64,000 nt of DNA from Halopelagius longus (GTDB lineage Archaea; Halobacteriota; Halobacteria; Halobacteriales; Haloferacaceae): contig NZ_FNKQ01000003.1 of NCBI RefSeq assembly GCF_900100875.1, forward strand, positions 434,001 through 498,000, in the 5' to 3' direction. The translations under genes and the position numbers were made by a program. Under the pieces are notes generated by a model. The model saw only the letters and a list, made by a program, of their open reading frames with translations. It was not told the DNA's origin and did not search any database. Shown one piece after another: positions 1 through 8,637 of this stretch. How positions within the stretch are numbered: the first letter of the stretch is position 1; each line of letters starts with the position of its first letter.

Positions 1-1695
1 CAACTCGACGAGAGCGTCGTCGACGAGATGGCGCGCCGAACGCTCGACTCGCAGGCCGAAATCGGCGCGCTCTCGGGCGAACGCGAGGGGTCGGAACCCG
101 TCCGCGGGACCGACGAACACTTCGAACTCGCCCAGCGAATCGCCGAAGAGGGGTCGGTCCTCCTGCAGAACGACTCCGACTGTCTTCCCCTCGACGCGGA
201 CGGTATCGACGAACTCGCCGTCGTCGGCCCGACGCCCGAGGAGTTCAAACCGAGCGTCGGCGGCAGCGACCACATCGAGGCAATCCGCAGCGTCGGTCCG
301 GTTGAGGGAATAGAGAGCGTCGCGGACGACGTGACGGTCACGCCCGTCGCGACGGACCGGTACGAACTCGCCGGGCCGGACGGGTTCGCGTCCAGAAGCG
401 GCGACGCGGGGTTCACCGCGGAGTACTTCGCCTCCGAGGACTGGTCCGGCGACCCGGTGGAGACGCGCGTCGAAGATCAGATAGACCTGACCGAGTCGGA
501 CCTCGACGGCGTCGGCTCCGACGACGGGCCCGTCACCGTGCGGTGGTCCGGAACGCTCACCGCGCCCTCGAGTGGGACGCTCGCCGTCCAACTCACCAGT
601 CAGGGGCACGGAACCGTCGCCATCGACGGCGAGGAGGTCATCCGGAGCGAGGGCGGCGGGTTCGCCGGCCCGAAGACCGAGGAAGCGGCCGTCGAACTCG
701 AAGAAGGCCACGAGTACGACGTGCGCGTCGAAGCCGAGGGGACCGCCCCCGTCCGCTTCGAGTGGACCACCCCCGGAGCGATAGCGGACGCCGTCGAGGC
801 GGCCGAGTCGGCGGACGCGGCCGTGGTCCTCGCGAAGACGGACACGTTCTACGGCGACGACCGCCACGAGTACGAACTTCCCGGCAACCAGAACGCGGTC
901 ATCGAGGGCGTCGCCGGCGCCAACGACCGAACGGTCGTCCTCCTCAACACCGAGGCGCCGGTGGCGACGCCGTGGGCCGACGACGTGCCGTCCATCCTGC
1001 AGGTGTGGTTCCCCGGACAGGAGGGCGGGACGGCGGTGGCGAACCTCCTGTTCGGCGAGGCCAACCCGTCCGGCAAGACGCCGGTGACGTTCGCCGAGAA
1101 CCTCGACGACTACCTCCCGGGTGAGGTTGCGACGCTTCCCGACGGTGCGCGGGCCTACCCCGGCGTCGACGGGACGGTGTACTACGACGAGGGCGTCTTC
1201 GTCGGCTACCGCCACTTCGACGAACACGGCGTCGAACCGCGGTTCCCGTTCGGCCACGGCGAGTCCTACACCGACTTCGAGTACTCCAATCTCCGGGTGA
1301 CGCCGAAGGTGAAGAACCGGAACAAGGAGACGGTGAAAGCGAAGGTTCGGGTGACGAACGTCGGCGACTGCGACGGTGCCGAAGTGGTGCAGTTGTACGT
1401 CGGCGACAGGGACGCGAGCGTCGAGCGACCGCCGAAGGAACTGAAGGCCTTCGAGAAGGTGCGCCTCTCGCCCGGCGAGGAGACGACGGTGACGTTCGAA
1501 CTCGACGAAGAGGCGTTCGCCTTCTACCATCCCGACGGGGGATGGACGGTCGAGGCGGGCGCGTTCGACGTGCTAGTCGGAAGTTCCTCGCGGGACATCC
1601 GACTGGACGAGGAAATCGAAGTGCAGGCGACGTCGAAGGGGAAGGCGAAGGGCCGCGACGCCGACGGCGGCGAGGCGGCGACGGCGGACGACTGA
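1..1695 (+). CDS. Beta-glucosidase-type glycoside hydrolase family 3, 3' part
   Basis: The reading frame is open from base 1, so the gene starts before the window; the ATG at 28 is internal. The visible 564 codons begin at the end of the catalytic (alpha/beta)8 domain, so the catalytic Asp is not seen. Next comes the start of the GH3 C-terminal domain, then a PA14-like insert (about residues 140-260 of the visible part, with AEYF, VRWSG and FEWTTPG), then the rest of the GH3 C-domain (ADAAVV, VLLNTEAPV, WFPGQEGG, NPSGKTPVTF, YRHFD) and a fibronectin III-like C-domain (VTNVGDCDGAEVVQLYV). GH3-PA14 enzymes hydrolyse beta-glucosides or related oligosaccharides, and the PA14 part helps shape the substrate pocket. 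The last 20 residues are a Lys/Gly/Asp-rich tail. The family is sure; the substrate cannot be told. Confidence 0.93.
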   Translation, partial: QLDESVVDEMARRTLDSQAEIGALSGEREGSEPVRGTDEHFELAQRIAEEGSVLLQNDSDCLPLDADGIDELAVVGPTPEEFKPSVGGSDHIEAIRSVGPVEGIESVADDVTVTPVATDRYELAGPDGFASRSGDAGFTAEYFASEDWSGDPVETRVEDQIDLTESDLDGVGSDDGPVTVRWSGTLTAPSSGTLAVQLTSQGHGTVAIDGEEVIRSEGGGFAGPKTEEAAVELEEGHEYDVRVEAEGTAPVRFEWTTPGAIADAVEAAESADAAVVLAKTDTFYGDDRHEYELPGNQNAVIEGVAGANDRTVVLLNTEAPVATPWADDVPSILQVWFPGQEGGTAVANLLFGEANPSGKTPVTFAENLDDYLPGEVATLPDGARAYPGVDGTVYYDEGVFVGYRHFDEHGVEPRFPFGHGESYTDFEYSNLRVTPKVKNRNKETVKAKVRVTNVGDCDGAEVVQLYVGDRDASVERPPKELKAFEKVRLSPGEETTVTFELDEEAFAFYHPDGGWTVEAGAFDVLVGSSSRDIRLDEEIEVQATSKGKAKGRDADGGEAATADD

Positions 1696-1766
1696 ACTGT
1701 CGCCGCGCGAGAAGGTAGTCGCGCGGACGAAAAACGCCTTTCAGCGCCTATCTCCTACGTCTTTTC

Positions 1767-1940
1767 GTGAGTCTCATTGGCACGGTGAAGGACATGCTCG
1801 TCCCGGATACCGAACGCGGCGTCCAGTACGAGTGCGTCGAGTGCGGCGAACGGTTCGAGAAGGCGCGCAAACGGTGTCCCGAGTGCGGAGCGCGGGAGAT
1901 CATGGAGGTCGAAGGGTTCGACATGCGGCCGGACACCTGA
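1767..1940 (+). CDS. Small zinc-ribbon protein (57 aa)
   Basis: A GTG start at 1767 gives a 57-residue protein with two CxxC knuckles (YECVECGE and KRCPECGA), a complete zinc ribbon, preceded by MSLIGTVKD and a short charged stretch. Tiny one-ribbon proteins of this form are common in Halobacteria and their roles are mostly unknown. The start is chosen because the encoded protein begins just before the conserved-looking part and a weak TATA-like stretch lies about 27 nt upstream. It lies 71 nt after the GH3 gene on the same strand. No function is proposed beyond metal binding. Confidence 0.8.
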   Translation: MSLIGTVKDMLVPDTERGVQYECVECGERFEKARKRCPECGAREIMEVEGFDMRPDT

Positions 1941-1994
1941 CGGGTCCAGAGCGTCCGCCCGCGCGTCGGCGTGTCCGACCGCTTCGAGCGAGCG

Positions 1995-2262
1995 TCAGGT
2001 AGACTCGCTGAGGTTCATCTGCATCCGCATCTTCCGCTCCCGTAGTTCAATCTCTGTCTCCGCGTCACCGCCGTCTTCGGGGCGGAAGAGGAAGGAGATG
2101 ACCTCGACGTAGCCGTCCCCGATGAACGCGTCACCCTTGCGGACGAGTTGCGAGCGTTTGCTCGTCTTTGAACACGTCGTACGAGACGACCCGATGGCGT
2201 CCTGTTGTCCGAGCAGGTAGAACTCGGCGTGGTTCGGGCCTCGCCCCTCCTTCCGAACCCAT
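1995..2262 (-). pseudogene. Decayed haloarchaeal gene with apparent frameshifts
   Basis: On the minus strand one frame reads HAEFYLLGQQDAIGS, a second frame reads SYDVFKDEQTLAT across about 2146-2185, and the first frame resumes with LVRKGDAFIGDGYVEVISF and ends ELRERKMRMQMNLSEST. The middle stretch makes sense as protein only in the shifted frame, so two compensating indels are likely. A possible start (MGSEGG, ATG at 2262) is also out of frame with what follows. The intact family is not recognised. Its 5' side abuts the methyltransferase gene that ends at 2282. Sequencing error is the alternative, but several shifts within 120 nt favour decay. Confidence 0.5.
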
Positions 2263-2281
2263 CTATTCGCCGTAACCGGTT

Positions 2282-3151
2282 TCAAGCGTATCCAATTCCC
2301 AGCATATGGACCGAAACGTCCGCTACTGCTCGTTCATCGTTCGTTTTTCGGATCGTCCGCTTCAATGCCTTGATCTCACTTTCCGAAAAATCGGATATGT
2401 TCTCACGTACCTGTTCGTCGTGGAACAGAGATGCCAAGCCCTCCAATCCTACGACATCAGTCACTGTCAATCCGGCATCCGAAAGGAGGTTGATGAGCTC
2501 TTTCCTGCGAAAGAAGTGCGCTGCAGCGAAGGATTGCTTGTATCCGTATTCATCCAACAGCGATTCATCGAGGTCGCCATGTTCGAGGAGATCCGGGAGT
2601 AGCTCCACTTGGTAGCCGGTGGTTAGTTGCAGCTGGACCATTCCGAGCAGTCCCATCACGGAGACGAAGACCGGCGCCTCTGACCGGCTGACCCGTCGGA
2701 ACTCCCGGACTGCCTGGAGTCTGTCACGCTCATCGAGCAAGTGCGATATCGGCCCACCCAGACAGCAGATAGCGTCGAAAGTCTTGTTCTGTAGCGGCAG
2801 GTCCGTAATCGATCCCTGAATTACAGAGATAGAATCTACTAGTCCGTGGTCAATCGCTTGTTCACGTGCGAGCTCTGTTTGCCGCCGACTGAGATCGAGT
2901 AACGTGACTTCGTAGCCTCGCTCGGCGAGCCAAAGCGCGTACCGACCAGCCCCACCGCCAGCGTCCAAAACACGACCTGAGTCGGGAAGGAACTTCTCAA
3001 GGGCCGCCACCGTCTCTTCGTACTCAACTCGTCCGTCGATACTCTCCTCGAGCCGTTGCCACTCGTTTCGACCGTACGAATCGTAGAACTCTTGGATATC
3101 GTTGACAGGCACCTTCGCTCTCACCGACTTTTTCTCACTCAAATGACACAA
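2282..3151 (-). CDS. Class I SAM-dependent methyltransferase
   Basis: A 289-residue Rossmann-fold methyltransferase. Motif I is VLDAGGGAGRYALWLAERG (about residues 61-79), followed by an acidic motif II (LLDLSRRQ), motif III/IV region DAICCLGGPISHLL, and a C-terminal part with no recognised specificity domain. The substrate is unknown. Codon use is less GC-rich than the neighbours (many AAA, ATA, TTT and TTG codons), and it sits between a decayed gene and tRNA-derived repeats, so horizontal acquisition is likely. ATG 3151 is the only good upstream start; a TATA-like CTAATATAC at 3195-3203 would leave a leader of about 20 nt. Confidence 0.85.
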   Translation of the reverse strand: MCHLSEKKSVRAKVPVNDIQEFYDSYGRNEWQRLEESIDGRVEYEETVAALEKFLPDSGRVLDAGGGAGRYALWLAERGYEVTLLDLSRRQTELAREQAIDHGLVDSISVIQGSITDLPLQNKTFDAICCLGGPISHLLDERDRLQAVREFRRVSRSEAPVFVSVMGLLGMVQLQLTTGYQVELLPDLLEHGDLDESLLDEYGYKQSFAAAHFFRRKELINLLSDAGLTVTDVVGLEGLASLFHDEQVRENISDFSESEIKALKRTIRKTNDERAVADVSVHMLGIGYA

Positions 3152-3639
3152 TTCTGGCGGTGTTTGTCGGATTCGGACCGTTCGTTCGCTTCAACTAATA
3201 TACGATCCGTACCGGAGATAGCTCCCGGTGTTTGGTACGCTCCCCCTGCTTAGCGGCCATCTCTACTGCTTGCGGGATAGACTTACTCTCGAACACTGAC
3301 TTTCTCACGGAATCCCCTCACGGCGAGGGCCCGAATGCGAACCTCGAATCAACTCACCGGGACGAGAATCACCGCTCTCGGGTATAAAGAGCGTAGGAGA
3401 ATCGCACGACGGGATGAAGTTAGCGTCCTTCGGTGTCGCACGAAGCGCGGATGGACTCGCGGGGGTCCCGCGAGCAGGCCGAGCGGGAGGCTCCCGTCAT
3501 CGCCACCGCGGCCGAAGAGAAGGGGATAGACCCTCCTCGACTTACGGTCTCTATGCCATACTCGACTCCGACGTGGTAGTATCGCTCGTCGAGCGGAAGA
3601 TGAACAGACGGAGGAGAGATTCGATACGGACTTCGATTT
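3152..3639. other. Intergenic stretch without a supported gene
   Basis: About 490 nt with no convincing coding sequence on either strand. It holds the putative promoter of the methyltransferase (TATA-like at 3195-3203, minus strand), a TATA-like GGTATAAAG at about 3380 on the plus strand that leads into no credible gene, and a 13-nt copy of the tRNA-Ala 3' end at 3452-3464. It looks like remnant DNA at an integration site. Confidence 0.6.
3452..3464 (-). repeat. att-like copy of the tRNA-Ala(CGC) 3' end
   Basis: TGGACTCGCGGGG here is identical to the last 13 nt of the tRNA-Ala gene (5061-5073, minus-strand gene), in the same orientation, and is then followed by a run of G and GTCCCGCGAG. Tyrosine recombinases of archaeal elements commonly target tRNA 3' ends and leave such copies at the far edge of the insert. 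No integrase gene remains nearby. Confidence 0.5.
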
Positions 3640-4050
3640 TCAGAGTTCTTTCTCTATCACATAACCCCACTTCTCGTAGCCTTGGGTTTCGTAGTAGGCA
3701 TGGACCTCTTCTTTCGCCAGCGGTGACGCCAATGCGACGTACTCGCAGTCGTTCTTCTCGGCCCATGCCTCGACGAACTCCACGAGGGTCTTGCCGTGTC
3801 CTTCGTCTCTGCGTTCCTCGTCTACGACGAGGTCGTACAGCCATGCGTGTCGCACGTGGTGGAGGACGCGTTGCTGGAGAACACCCGCGACGCCCACTAC
3901 CTCGTCATCGACAACCCCCCCGAAAAGGTGGTACTCTTCGTCTGCGGTCCATTCCATCACCTCTTCGGCAGTGGCATCGGTCCACAACTGTTGGAGGATG
4001 GGGACTGCTTCGCGTCGCTCGGCGGGCTCCGTTAACTCCCGAATCTCCAT
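3640..4050 (-). CDS. GNAT-family N-acetyltransferase
   Basis: A 136-residue single-domain GNAT protein. The acetyl-CoA region is YDLVVDEERRDEGHGKTLVEF, matching the V..(R/Q)..G.G/A signature, and the C-terminal AYYETQGYEKWG motif is typical of the fold. The acceptor substrate is unknown. ATG 4050 is supported by a TATA box (ACATATAGG, 4072-4081, minus strand) about 26 nt upstream, meaning a leaderless or nearly leaderless mRNA. It stands alone inside the tRNA-Ala-associated accessory patch. Confidence 0.87.
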   Translation of the reverse strand: MEIRELTEPAERREAVPILQQLWTDATAEEVMEWTADEEYHLFGGVVDDEVVGVAGVLQQRVLHHVRHAWLYDLVVDEERRDEGHGKTLVEFVEAWAEKNDCEYVALASPLAKEEVHAYYETQGYEKWGYVIEKEL

Positions 4051-4071
4051 GCCGAGGGGTGACAGTCCAGC

Positions 4072-4081
4072 GACATATAGG
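4072..4081 (-). promoter_or_regulatory. TATA box of the GNAT gene
   Basis: On the minus strand this reads CCTATATGTC, centred 26 nt before the ATG at 4050, the spacing expected of a haloarchaeal leaderless promoter. Confidence 0.6.
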
Positions 4082-4151
4082 TGGTTGGGAGAGGTGTCAG
4101 GGTTAGTAGGTAGGATTCTGCCCGATAATACAGGGTAGTCGGATAGTGGAT

Positions 4152-4658
4152 TTAGGATTTATCTTGAATGTTCTCCCTAGGCATAATCTGCATCGGAACG
4201 CGGAAACTGACACTTCCCAACTCATCATGGATAAGATTGATTCCGCCAAAAGAGCCCTTTAAGGCAACAAGTTCAAAACGGTTTGAGGGATATACCGTCC
4301 CTGACTTGCGGATCTTGTCAATGAGGGGGTAATCCACTGGTCCTGCGAACCGAGGGGCCTCGCCGATATAGAGTGCATCATCCACGTGGTCGTTGTCTGC
4401 TGAATGGACTATGGAGAATCCATCCATCTCATGGCTTTCTTGGAAATGGATCCGAAGGACGTTTAAATTGATCCACTCTATCGATTTGAAACCGTTATTA
4501 AACGGGCCAAATGCTTTCCCAGAGAGGGAAGCCTGTTCTTGACCCAGGAGTGAACCAACATACGGTAATTTTTCGAGATGACCTTTATCGTATGCAGCGT
4601 AGCCTCCTGCCCCAAGAGCTCCAACCCCTACCAGTCGAAGGAACTGACGTCGTCTCAT
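4152..4658 (-). CDS. Tat-signal secreted protein of unknown function
   Basis: A 168-residue protein with an N-terminal twin-arginine signal (MRRRQFLRLVGVGALGAGG), so it is probably exported folded. There is no lipobox Cys. The mature part is rich in beta-type sequence (FKSIEWINLNVLRIHF, GTVYPSNRFELVALKG, GSVSFRVPM) with no family I recognise. Its DNA is strikingly AT-rich compared with the flanks (AATTATAG and ATATATAAT runs upstream; AAA, TTT and ATA codons inside), pointing to recent transfer. The ATG at 4658 lies just below an AT-rich promoter at 4661-4682. A role as a plasmid- or virus-borne surface protein is only a guess. Confidence 0.7.
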   Translation of the reverse strand: MRRRQFLRLVGVGALGAGGYAAYDKGHLEKLPYVGSLLGQEQASLSGKAFGPFNNGFKSIEWINLNVLRIHFQESHEMDGFSIVHSADNDHVDDALYIGEAPRFAGPVDYPLIDKIRKSGTVYPSNRFELVALKGSFGGINLIHDELGSVSFRVPMQIMPRENIQDKS

Positions 4659-4836
4659 CTATTATATATTTTCTATAATTTGTTGGTATTTGAATAGTAT
4701 GGTTATCTAATAGGCAGTGACAACCTGGCCAGTGCACCAAAATTTGCCACTTAGAACCTGTACACGTCGGATGGAGAGCATACGAAAGCCCGACTAGACG
4801 ACGTTAACGTCCCCCGGTACACGAGAAGCACGAATA

Positions 4837-4895
4837 GATTCGCGGGGATTTGAACTCACTCGCTCACTCCGTTCGCTCGCTGCTCAAATCCCCGC
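4837..4895. repeat. Inverted repeat built from the tRNA-Ala T-arm
   Basis: GATTCGCGGGGATTTGAAC (4837-4855) matches the tRNA-Ala 3' region (5063-5081) at 18 of 19 positions. Downstream, GCTCAAATCCCCGC (4882-4895) is its inverted copy with one mismatch over 14 nt, so the segment can fold into a 14-bp hairpin. The loop holds CACTCGCTC and CGTTCGCTCGC repeats. It is a likely scar of repeated integration or replication slippage. Confidence 0.6.
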
Positions 4896-4977
4896 TTCGG
4901 ACAGTACACGATTTCACTCGACTCGACCGTTGGCGAGCACACGAGGTGCTCGCCGAGTAGAGTCAAGAGGAAGGAGA

Positions 4978-4990
4978 TGGACTCGCGGGG
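4978..4990 (-). repeat. Second att-like copy of the tRNA-Ala 3' end
   Basis: TGGACTCGCGGGG is identical to 5061-5073, lies 83 nt outside the tRNA 3' end in the same orientation, and is preceded by AAGGAGA much as the true end is preceded by AAGGAAA. Confidence 0.55.
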
Positions 4991-5060
4991 TCCTCGCGAA
5001 CGAAGTGAGCGAGGGCAAGCGAGTCCATTGACTGGAGCGAACGTAGTGAGCGGAAGGAAA

Positions 5061-5132
5061 TGGACTCGCGGGGATTTGAACCCCGGGCCTCTTCCTTGCG
5101 AAGGAAGCGATCTGCCACTGATCTACGAGCCC
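5061..5132 (-). tRNA. tRNA-Ala(CGC)
   Basis: A 72-nt cloverleaf on the minus strand: acceptor GGGCTCG pairs with CGAGTCC (one G-U) with discriminator A; D-arm TAGATCAGTGGCAGATC; anticodon stem CTTCC/GGAAG with loop TTCGCAA giving anticodon CGC (Ala, GCG codons); T-arm CGGGG TTCAAAT CCCCG. No intron, and CCA is not encoded. It lies downstream of rpsJ on the same strand. Its 3' end is the apparent target site for the accessory patch at 3.4-5.06 kb. Confidence 0.96.
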
Positions 5133-5342
5133 GCATTTCGTTCGAAGGCGCGCGGTCATTTGTACCTTCTGTTTCGAACCGGCAAAGCGAACGCCTCGCA
5201 CACTCGCGGGCGGAGAGAGCGGTCGCTGACGGGTCGATAGTCGAAAGTGAGAGAGAAGGCGCGGACGCCTCAGCGTCGTGAACCGCACACGGGACGCGAG
5301 ACGACCCCTAAGATGTGCGCCTGGTCCGAACGGGCCTCGAAA

Positions 5343-5651
5343 TCAGTCTTCGAGGACGATTTCGATGCTGACGTCGTTCGGGACCTGAATGCGCATCAGC
5401 TGGCGCAGGGCGCGTTCGTCAGCGTCGATGTCGATGAGACGCTTGTGGACGCGCATCTCCCAGTGTTCCCACGTGGCCGTCCCCTCTCCGTCGGGGGACT
5501 TTCGCGTCGGAACTTCGAGCGTCTTCGTCGGCAGCGGAATCGGCCCGCTGAGATTGACGCCCGTCTTGTTGGCGATTTCGCGGACGTCGTCGCAGATGTC
5601 GTCGAGGTCGTCCGGGCTGGTCCCGGCGAGACGAACGCGTGCCTGCTGCAT
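5343..5651 (-). CDS. rpsJ: 30S ribosomal protein uS10
   Basis: 102 residues, the normal archaeal length, with the S10 signature ([39 protein letters not shown] and HKRLIDIDA). It is part of the small-subunit head and, in the bacterial orthologue, also a NusG/NusB partner. It starts 1 nt after the tuf stop codon, so the two genes are co-transcribed, the classical archaeal tuf-rpsJ pair; tRNA-Ala follows. Confidence 0.98.
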   Translation of the reverse strand: MQQARVRLAGTSPDDLDDICDDVREIANKTGVNLSGPIPLPTKTLEVPTRKSPDGEGTATWEHWEMRVHKRLIDIDADERALRQLMRIQVPNDVSIEIVLED

Positions 5652-5652
5652 T

Positions 5653-6918
5653 CTATCGCTCGTTGACCTCGAGCACCTTGCCAGCCGCGATGGTCTGACC
5701 CATGTCGCGGACGGCGAAGCTGCCGAGTTCCGGGATTTCGCCCGACGGCTCGATGCTGAGCGGCTTCTGCGGTCGGACCGTCACGACCGCAGCGTCGCCG
5801 GACTTGATGAAGTCGGGGTTCTCCTCGGCGACTTCGCCCGAGGAGGGGTCGAGCTTCTGGTTGATCTCCTCGATGGTACACGCGACCTGCGCCGTGTGGG
5901 CGTGGAAGACCGGCGTGTACCCGGCCGTGATGACCGAGGGGTGCTGCATGACGACGACCTGCGCCTTGAACGTCTCCGCGACGGACGGCGGGTCGTCGGC
6001 GGGACCACAGACGTCACCGCGGCGGATGTCGTCCTTACCGACGCCACGGACGTTGAACCCGACGTTGTCGCCGGGGCCCGCCTCGGGGACCTCTTCGTGG
6101 TGCATCTCGACCGTCTTCACTTCCCCGCCCACGTCGGAGGGCTGGAAGGAGACGTTGTCGCCCGGGCTCATCGTACCGGTCTCGATGCGGCCGACCGGGA
6201 CCGTACCGATACCGGAGATGGTGTAGACGTCCTGGATCGGCAGGCGAAGCGGCGCGTCCGTCGGCGGCTCCGCGGCCGGCAGGTCGTTGAGCGATTCCAG
6301 CAGCGTCGGACCGTCGTACCACGACGTGTTGTCGGACGCTTCCGCGATGTTGTCGCCCTCGAACGCCGAGATGGGGACGAACGTCGCGTCCTCGGAGCGG
6401 AAGCGAACCTGCTGGAGGAGGTTCTGGACTTCCTCTTTGACCTGCTTGTAGGTGTCTTCGCTGTAGTCAACGACGTCCATCTTGTTGACGGCGATGATGA
6501 GCTCGTTGATGCCCAGCGTTCGGGCGAGGAAGACGTGCTCACGGGTCTGCGGCGCGACACCGTCGTCGGCGGCGACGACGAGCACCGCGTTGTCCGCCTG
6601 CGAGGCGCCCGTGATCATGTTCTTCACGAAGTCGCGGTGACCAGGACAGTCGACGATGGTGAAGTAGTACTCGTCGGTGTCGAACTCCTGGTGGGCGATG
6701 TCGATGGTGACACCGCGCTCGCGCTCTTCGGCGAGGTTGTCCATGACGTAGGCGAACTCGAATCCGCCCTTACCCTTGGACTCGGCCTCTTCTCGGTGCT
6801 GCTCGATTACGTGCTCGGGGACGGACCCTGTCTCGAACAGGAGTCGGCCCACGAGCGTACTCTTTCCGTGGTCAACGTGGCCGATGATGGCCAAGTTTTG
6901 GTGCGGTTTGTCACTCAT
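5653..6918 (-). CDS. tuf: Translation elongation factor EF-1alpha
   Basis: 421 residues. The GTPase domain carries GHVDHGKST (about residues 13-21), DCPGH and NKMD, followed by two beta-barrel domains ([51 protein letters not shown]). It delivers aminoacyl-tRNA to the ribosome as the GTP form. ATG 6918 (MSDKPHQN) is chosen; the frame stays open upstream but that part has no family similarity. A likely TATA (CGTTTTAGG, about 6969-6978, minus) would give a leader of about 28 nt. Confidence 0.98.
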   Translation of the reverse strand: MSDKPHQNLAIIGHVDHGKSTLVGRLLFETGSVPEHVIEQHREEAESKGKGGFEFAYVMDNLAEERERGVTIDIAHQEFDTDEYYFTIVDCPGHRDFVKNMITGASQADNAVLVVAADDGVAPQTREHVFLARTLGINELIIAVNKMDVVDYSEDTYKQVKEEVQNLLQQVRFRSEDATFVPISAFEGDNIAEASDNTSWYDGPTLLESLNDLPAAEPPTDAPLRLPIQDVYTISGIGTVPVGRIETGTMSPGDNVSFQPSDVGGEVKTVEMHHEEVPEAGPGDNVGFNVRGVGKDDIRRGDVCGPADDPPSVAETFKAQVVVMQHPSVITAGYTPVFHAHTAQVACTIEEINQKLDPSSGEVAEENPDFIKSGDAAVVTVRPQKPLSIEPSGEIPELGSFAVRDMGQTIAAGKVLEVNER

Positions 6919-7105
6919 TGGTGGGTCACGCGCTAAGGCGCTCTGTGGAAGGGTCTTTAGCCTGAAACACCTAAAACGATTTCGATACGCTATACTGGAC
7001 GGAGCGGCGCCGTACCGCGATTTTGTGAGACGAGATGGCACACCGCACCCGCGATCGGCCGTCGGCCGCGAGCGTTCGGTGACGGAATCGCGGGGGCGTC
7101 GGCGC

Positions 7106-8062
7106 TCAGTCGAGTCGTTCCACGTCGGCGAGAACGGCCGTCGCCGTCTCCGGACCGCCCGCACCGCGTCCGCTGATGTTCAACTGACCGGCGTGAGCCG
7201 TCTCCAGTTGGACGATGTTCCGCGTGCCCGTCACCGAGAGCGCGGCGTTCTGGGGCACGAGTCGCGGGCCGACGCGGACGCCGCCCTCGGCCGTCGCCTC
7301 GCCGATGAGGCGAATCGTCCGCCCGTCTTCGGCGGCCAGATCCAGCGCGCTCCCCGGTATCTCCGTGATGCCCTCGACTTCGGCGTCCGCGAGGGTGTAC
7401 TCTGTGTCCTCCGAGAGGACGTTCGCGAGGATGACGCACTTCAGCGCCGCGTCGGTCCCCTCGACGTCGAAGGAGGGGTCCGCCTCCGCGACGCCGAGGT
7501 CCTGCGCCTCCGCGAGGACGTGTTCGTAGCCGAGGCCCTCGGCGGCCATCCGCGAGAGCACGAAGTTGGCCGTCCCGTTGAGGACGCCGCGCGCGGCTTC
7601 GACGTGCGAGGGGCCGAGGTCCTCGACGGTCGAGAGGACGGGTATCGCGCCGCCGACCGTCGCCTCGAACCGAACGTCGCCCGCGCTCTCGCGCGCGAGC
7701 GACATCAGGTCGCCGTAGCGTTCCGCGACCGGCCCCTTGTTCGCCAACACGAGGTGTCGGTCGCGTTCGAGGGCGGCGCGCGCGTGCGAGAATCCGGGCT
7801 CGGCGTCGCCGAGCGTCGTCGGCGTCGCCTCCACCAGCACGTCGTACTCGGCGTCTACGGCGTCTTCGGGGTCGTCGCTCCCGACCACGCCCTCCGCGCG
7901 CTTCCGTTCGAGGACCGCGTCGGGGTCGAGGCCCTCGGCGTCGACGGCCGCCGACGAGGAGTCGGCGAAGGCGGTGACCGTGTGGCCGTACTCCGCGGCG
8001 AGTTCGACGACGGACCCGCCGACCGCACCCGCGCCGACGACGGCGAGGCGCTTTCCGCTCAT
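7106..8062 (-). CDS. hom: Homoserine dehydrogenase
   Basis: 318 residues. It reduces aspartate semialdehyde to homoserine with NAD(P)H, the branch point to threonine and methionine. The N-terminal Rossmann motif [11 protein letters not shown] (residues 8-18) and the catalytic-domain signatures [28 protein letters not shown] and [10 protein letters not shown] are all present. It is a short form without the C-terminal ACT regulatory domain; an ACT-type domain is instead encoded by the upstream gene, which overlaps it by 4 nt (ATGA), so the two are translationally coupled. Confidence 0.96.
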   Translation of the reverse strand: MSGKRLAVVGAGAVGGSVVELAAEYGHTVTAFADSSSAAVDAEGLDPDAVLERKRAEGVVGSDDPEDAVDAEYDVLVEATPTTLGDAEPGFSHARAALERDRHLVLANKGPVAERYGDLMSLARESAGDVRFEATVGGAIPVLSTVEDLGPSHVEAARGVLNGTANFVLSRMAAEGLGYEHVLAEAQDLGVAEADPSFDVEGTDAALKCVILANVLSEDTEYTLADAEVEGITEIPGSALDLAAEDGRTIRLIGEATAEGGVRVGPRLVPQNAALSVTGTRNIVQLETAHAGQLNISGRGAGGPETATAVLADVERLD

Positions 8063-8637
8063 GCGCTTCCCTCCGTGAGAGGTTCGACGACGTGCAGGTC
8101 CTTCTCGTCGGCTATCGTCCGGACGGCGTCTATCGCGGCCTGCGTCTCGCCCGCGCGGGTGGCGAGGCGGAGGCGGGCGCTCGAAACGTCCTCTCTACCC
8201 TCCGGCGCGTTGAGCGAGATGTCCGACACCGACGCCGAACTGCACTCCTCGATGCGCCGGAGCGTATCCGAGAGGTCCGTATCGACGAGGTGTCCGATGA
8301 GGACGACCGAAAGCTCCTCGCCGTAGCGCTCCGCGCCCGCTTGAATGACGTTGACCCCCTCGCTTCGGAGGGCGTCGACGATGGTGTCGAAGCGGTCGGG
8401 CGGACACTCCAAGTCCACTTCGACGGGGATGCGGCCGCGGGGCGTCAGGTTCCCGCGTTCGTGGAAGATGGAGAGGAGGTTGCCGCCGTTGTCCGAAATC
8501 GGCCGGAGGGCGGCGAGCAGTTCGCCCGGTTCGTCCACGAGTTCGAGGCGAATCGTGTGCGGTTGCGGCCGTTCGCCGCCGTCAGTCTCGGTGACCTCCT
8601 CGGGGCCGGCCGCCGCGGCCGACTCCTCGTCGCTCAT
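8059..8637 (-). CDS. ACT-domain amino-acid-binding protein of the hom operon
   Basis: 192 residues. An acidic N-tail (residues 1-25) precedes a clear ACT domain (IRLELVDEPGELLAALRPISDNGGNLLSI) and a second ACT-like half (ELSVVLIGHLVDTDLSDTLRRI). It probably binds threonine or another pathway product and regulates homoserine dehydrogenase in trans, replacing the ACT tail missing from hom. Its last 4 nt overlap hom, and its ATG overlaps the stop of an upstream 34-codon ORF (ATGA). The feedback role is inferred from the fold and context. Confidence 0.88.
   Translation of the reverse strand: MSDEESAAAAGPEEVTETDGGERPQPHTIRLELVDEPGELLAALRPISDNGGNLLSIFHERGNLTPRGRIPVEVDLECPPDRFDTIVDALRSEGVNVIQAGAERYGEELSVVLIGHLVDTDLSDTLRRIEECSSASVSDISLNAPEGREDVSSARLRLATRAGETQAAIDAVRTIADEKDLHVVEPLTEGSA

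Larger units (their letters stand above)
4659..5060. other. Intergenic stretch with tRNA-derived repeats
   Basis: About 400 nt without a supported gene between the Tat protein and tRNA-Ala. It contains the AT-rich promoter of the Tat-protein gene (4661-4682), a T-arm-like copy with an inverted partner (4837-4895) and a 13-nt copy of the tRNA 3' end (4978-4990), plus GAACGAAGTGAGCGAG-type short repeats often seen beside haloarchaeal tRNA genes. Confidence 0.6.

Noticed and set aside
3335-4106. Plus-strand frames between the methyltransferase and GNAT genes
   Set aside because: Arg/Ser-rich without domains and overlapping the real GNAT gene on the other strand.
4837-4895. Hairpin considered as a transcription terminator or small RNA
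   Set aside because: Its arms are copies of the tRNA-Ala T-arm and no promoter precedes it; an integration or slippage scar explains it better.
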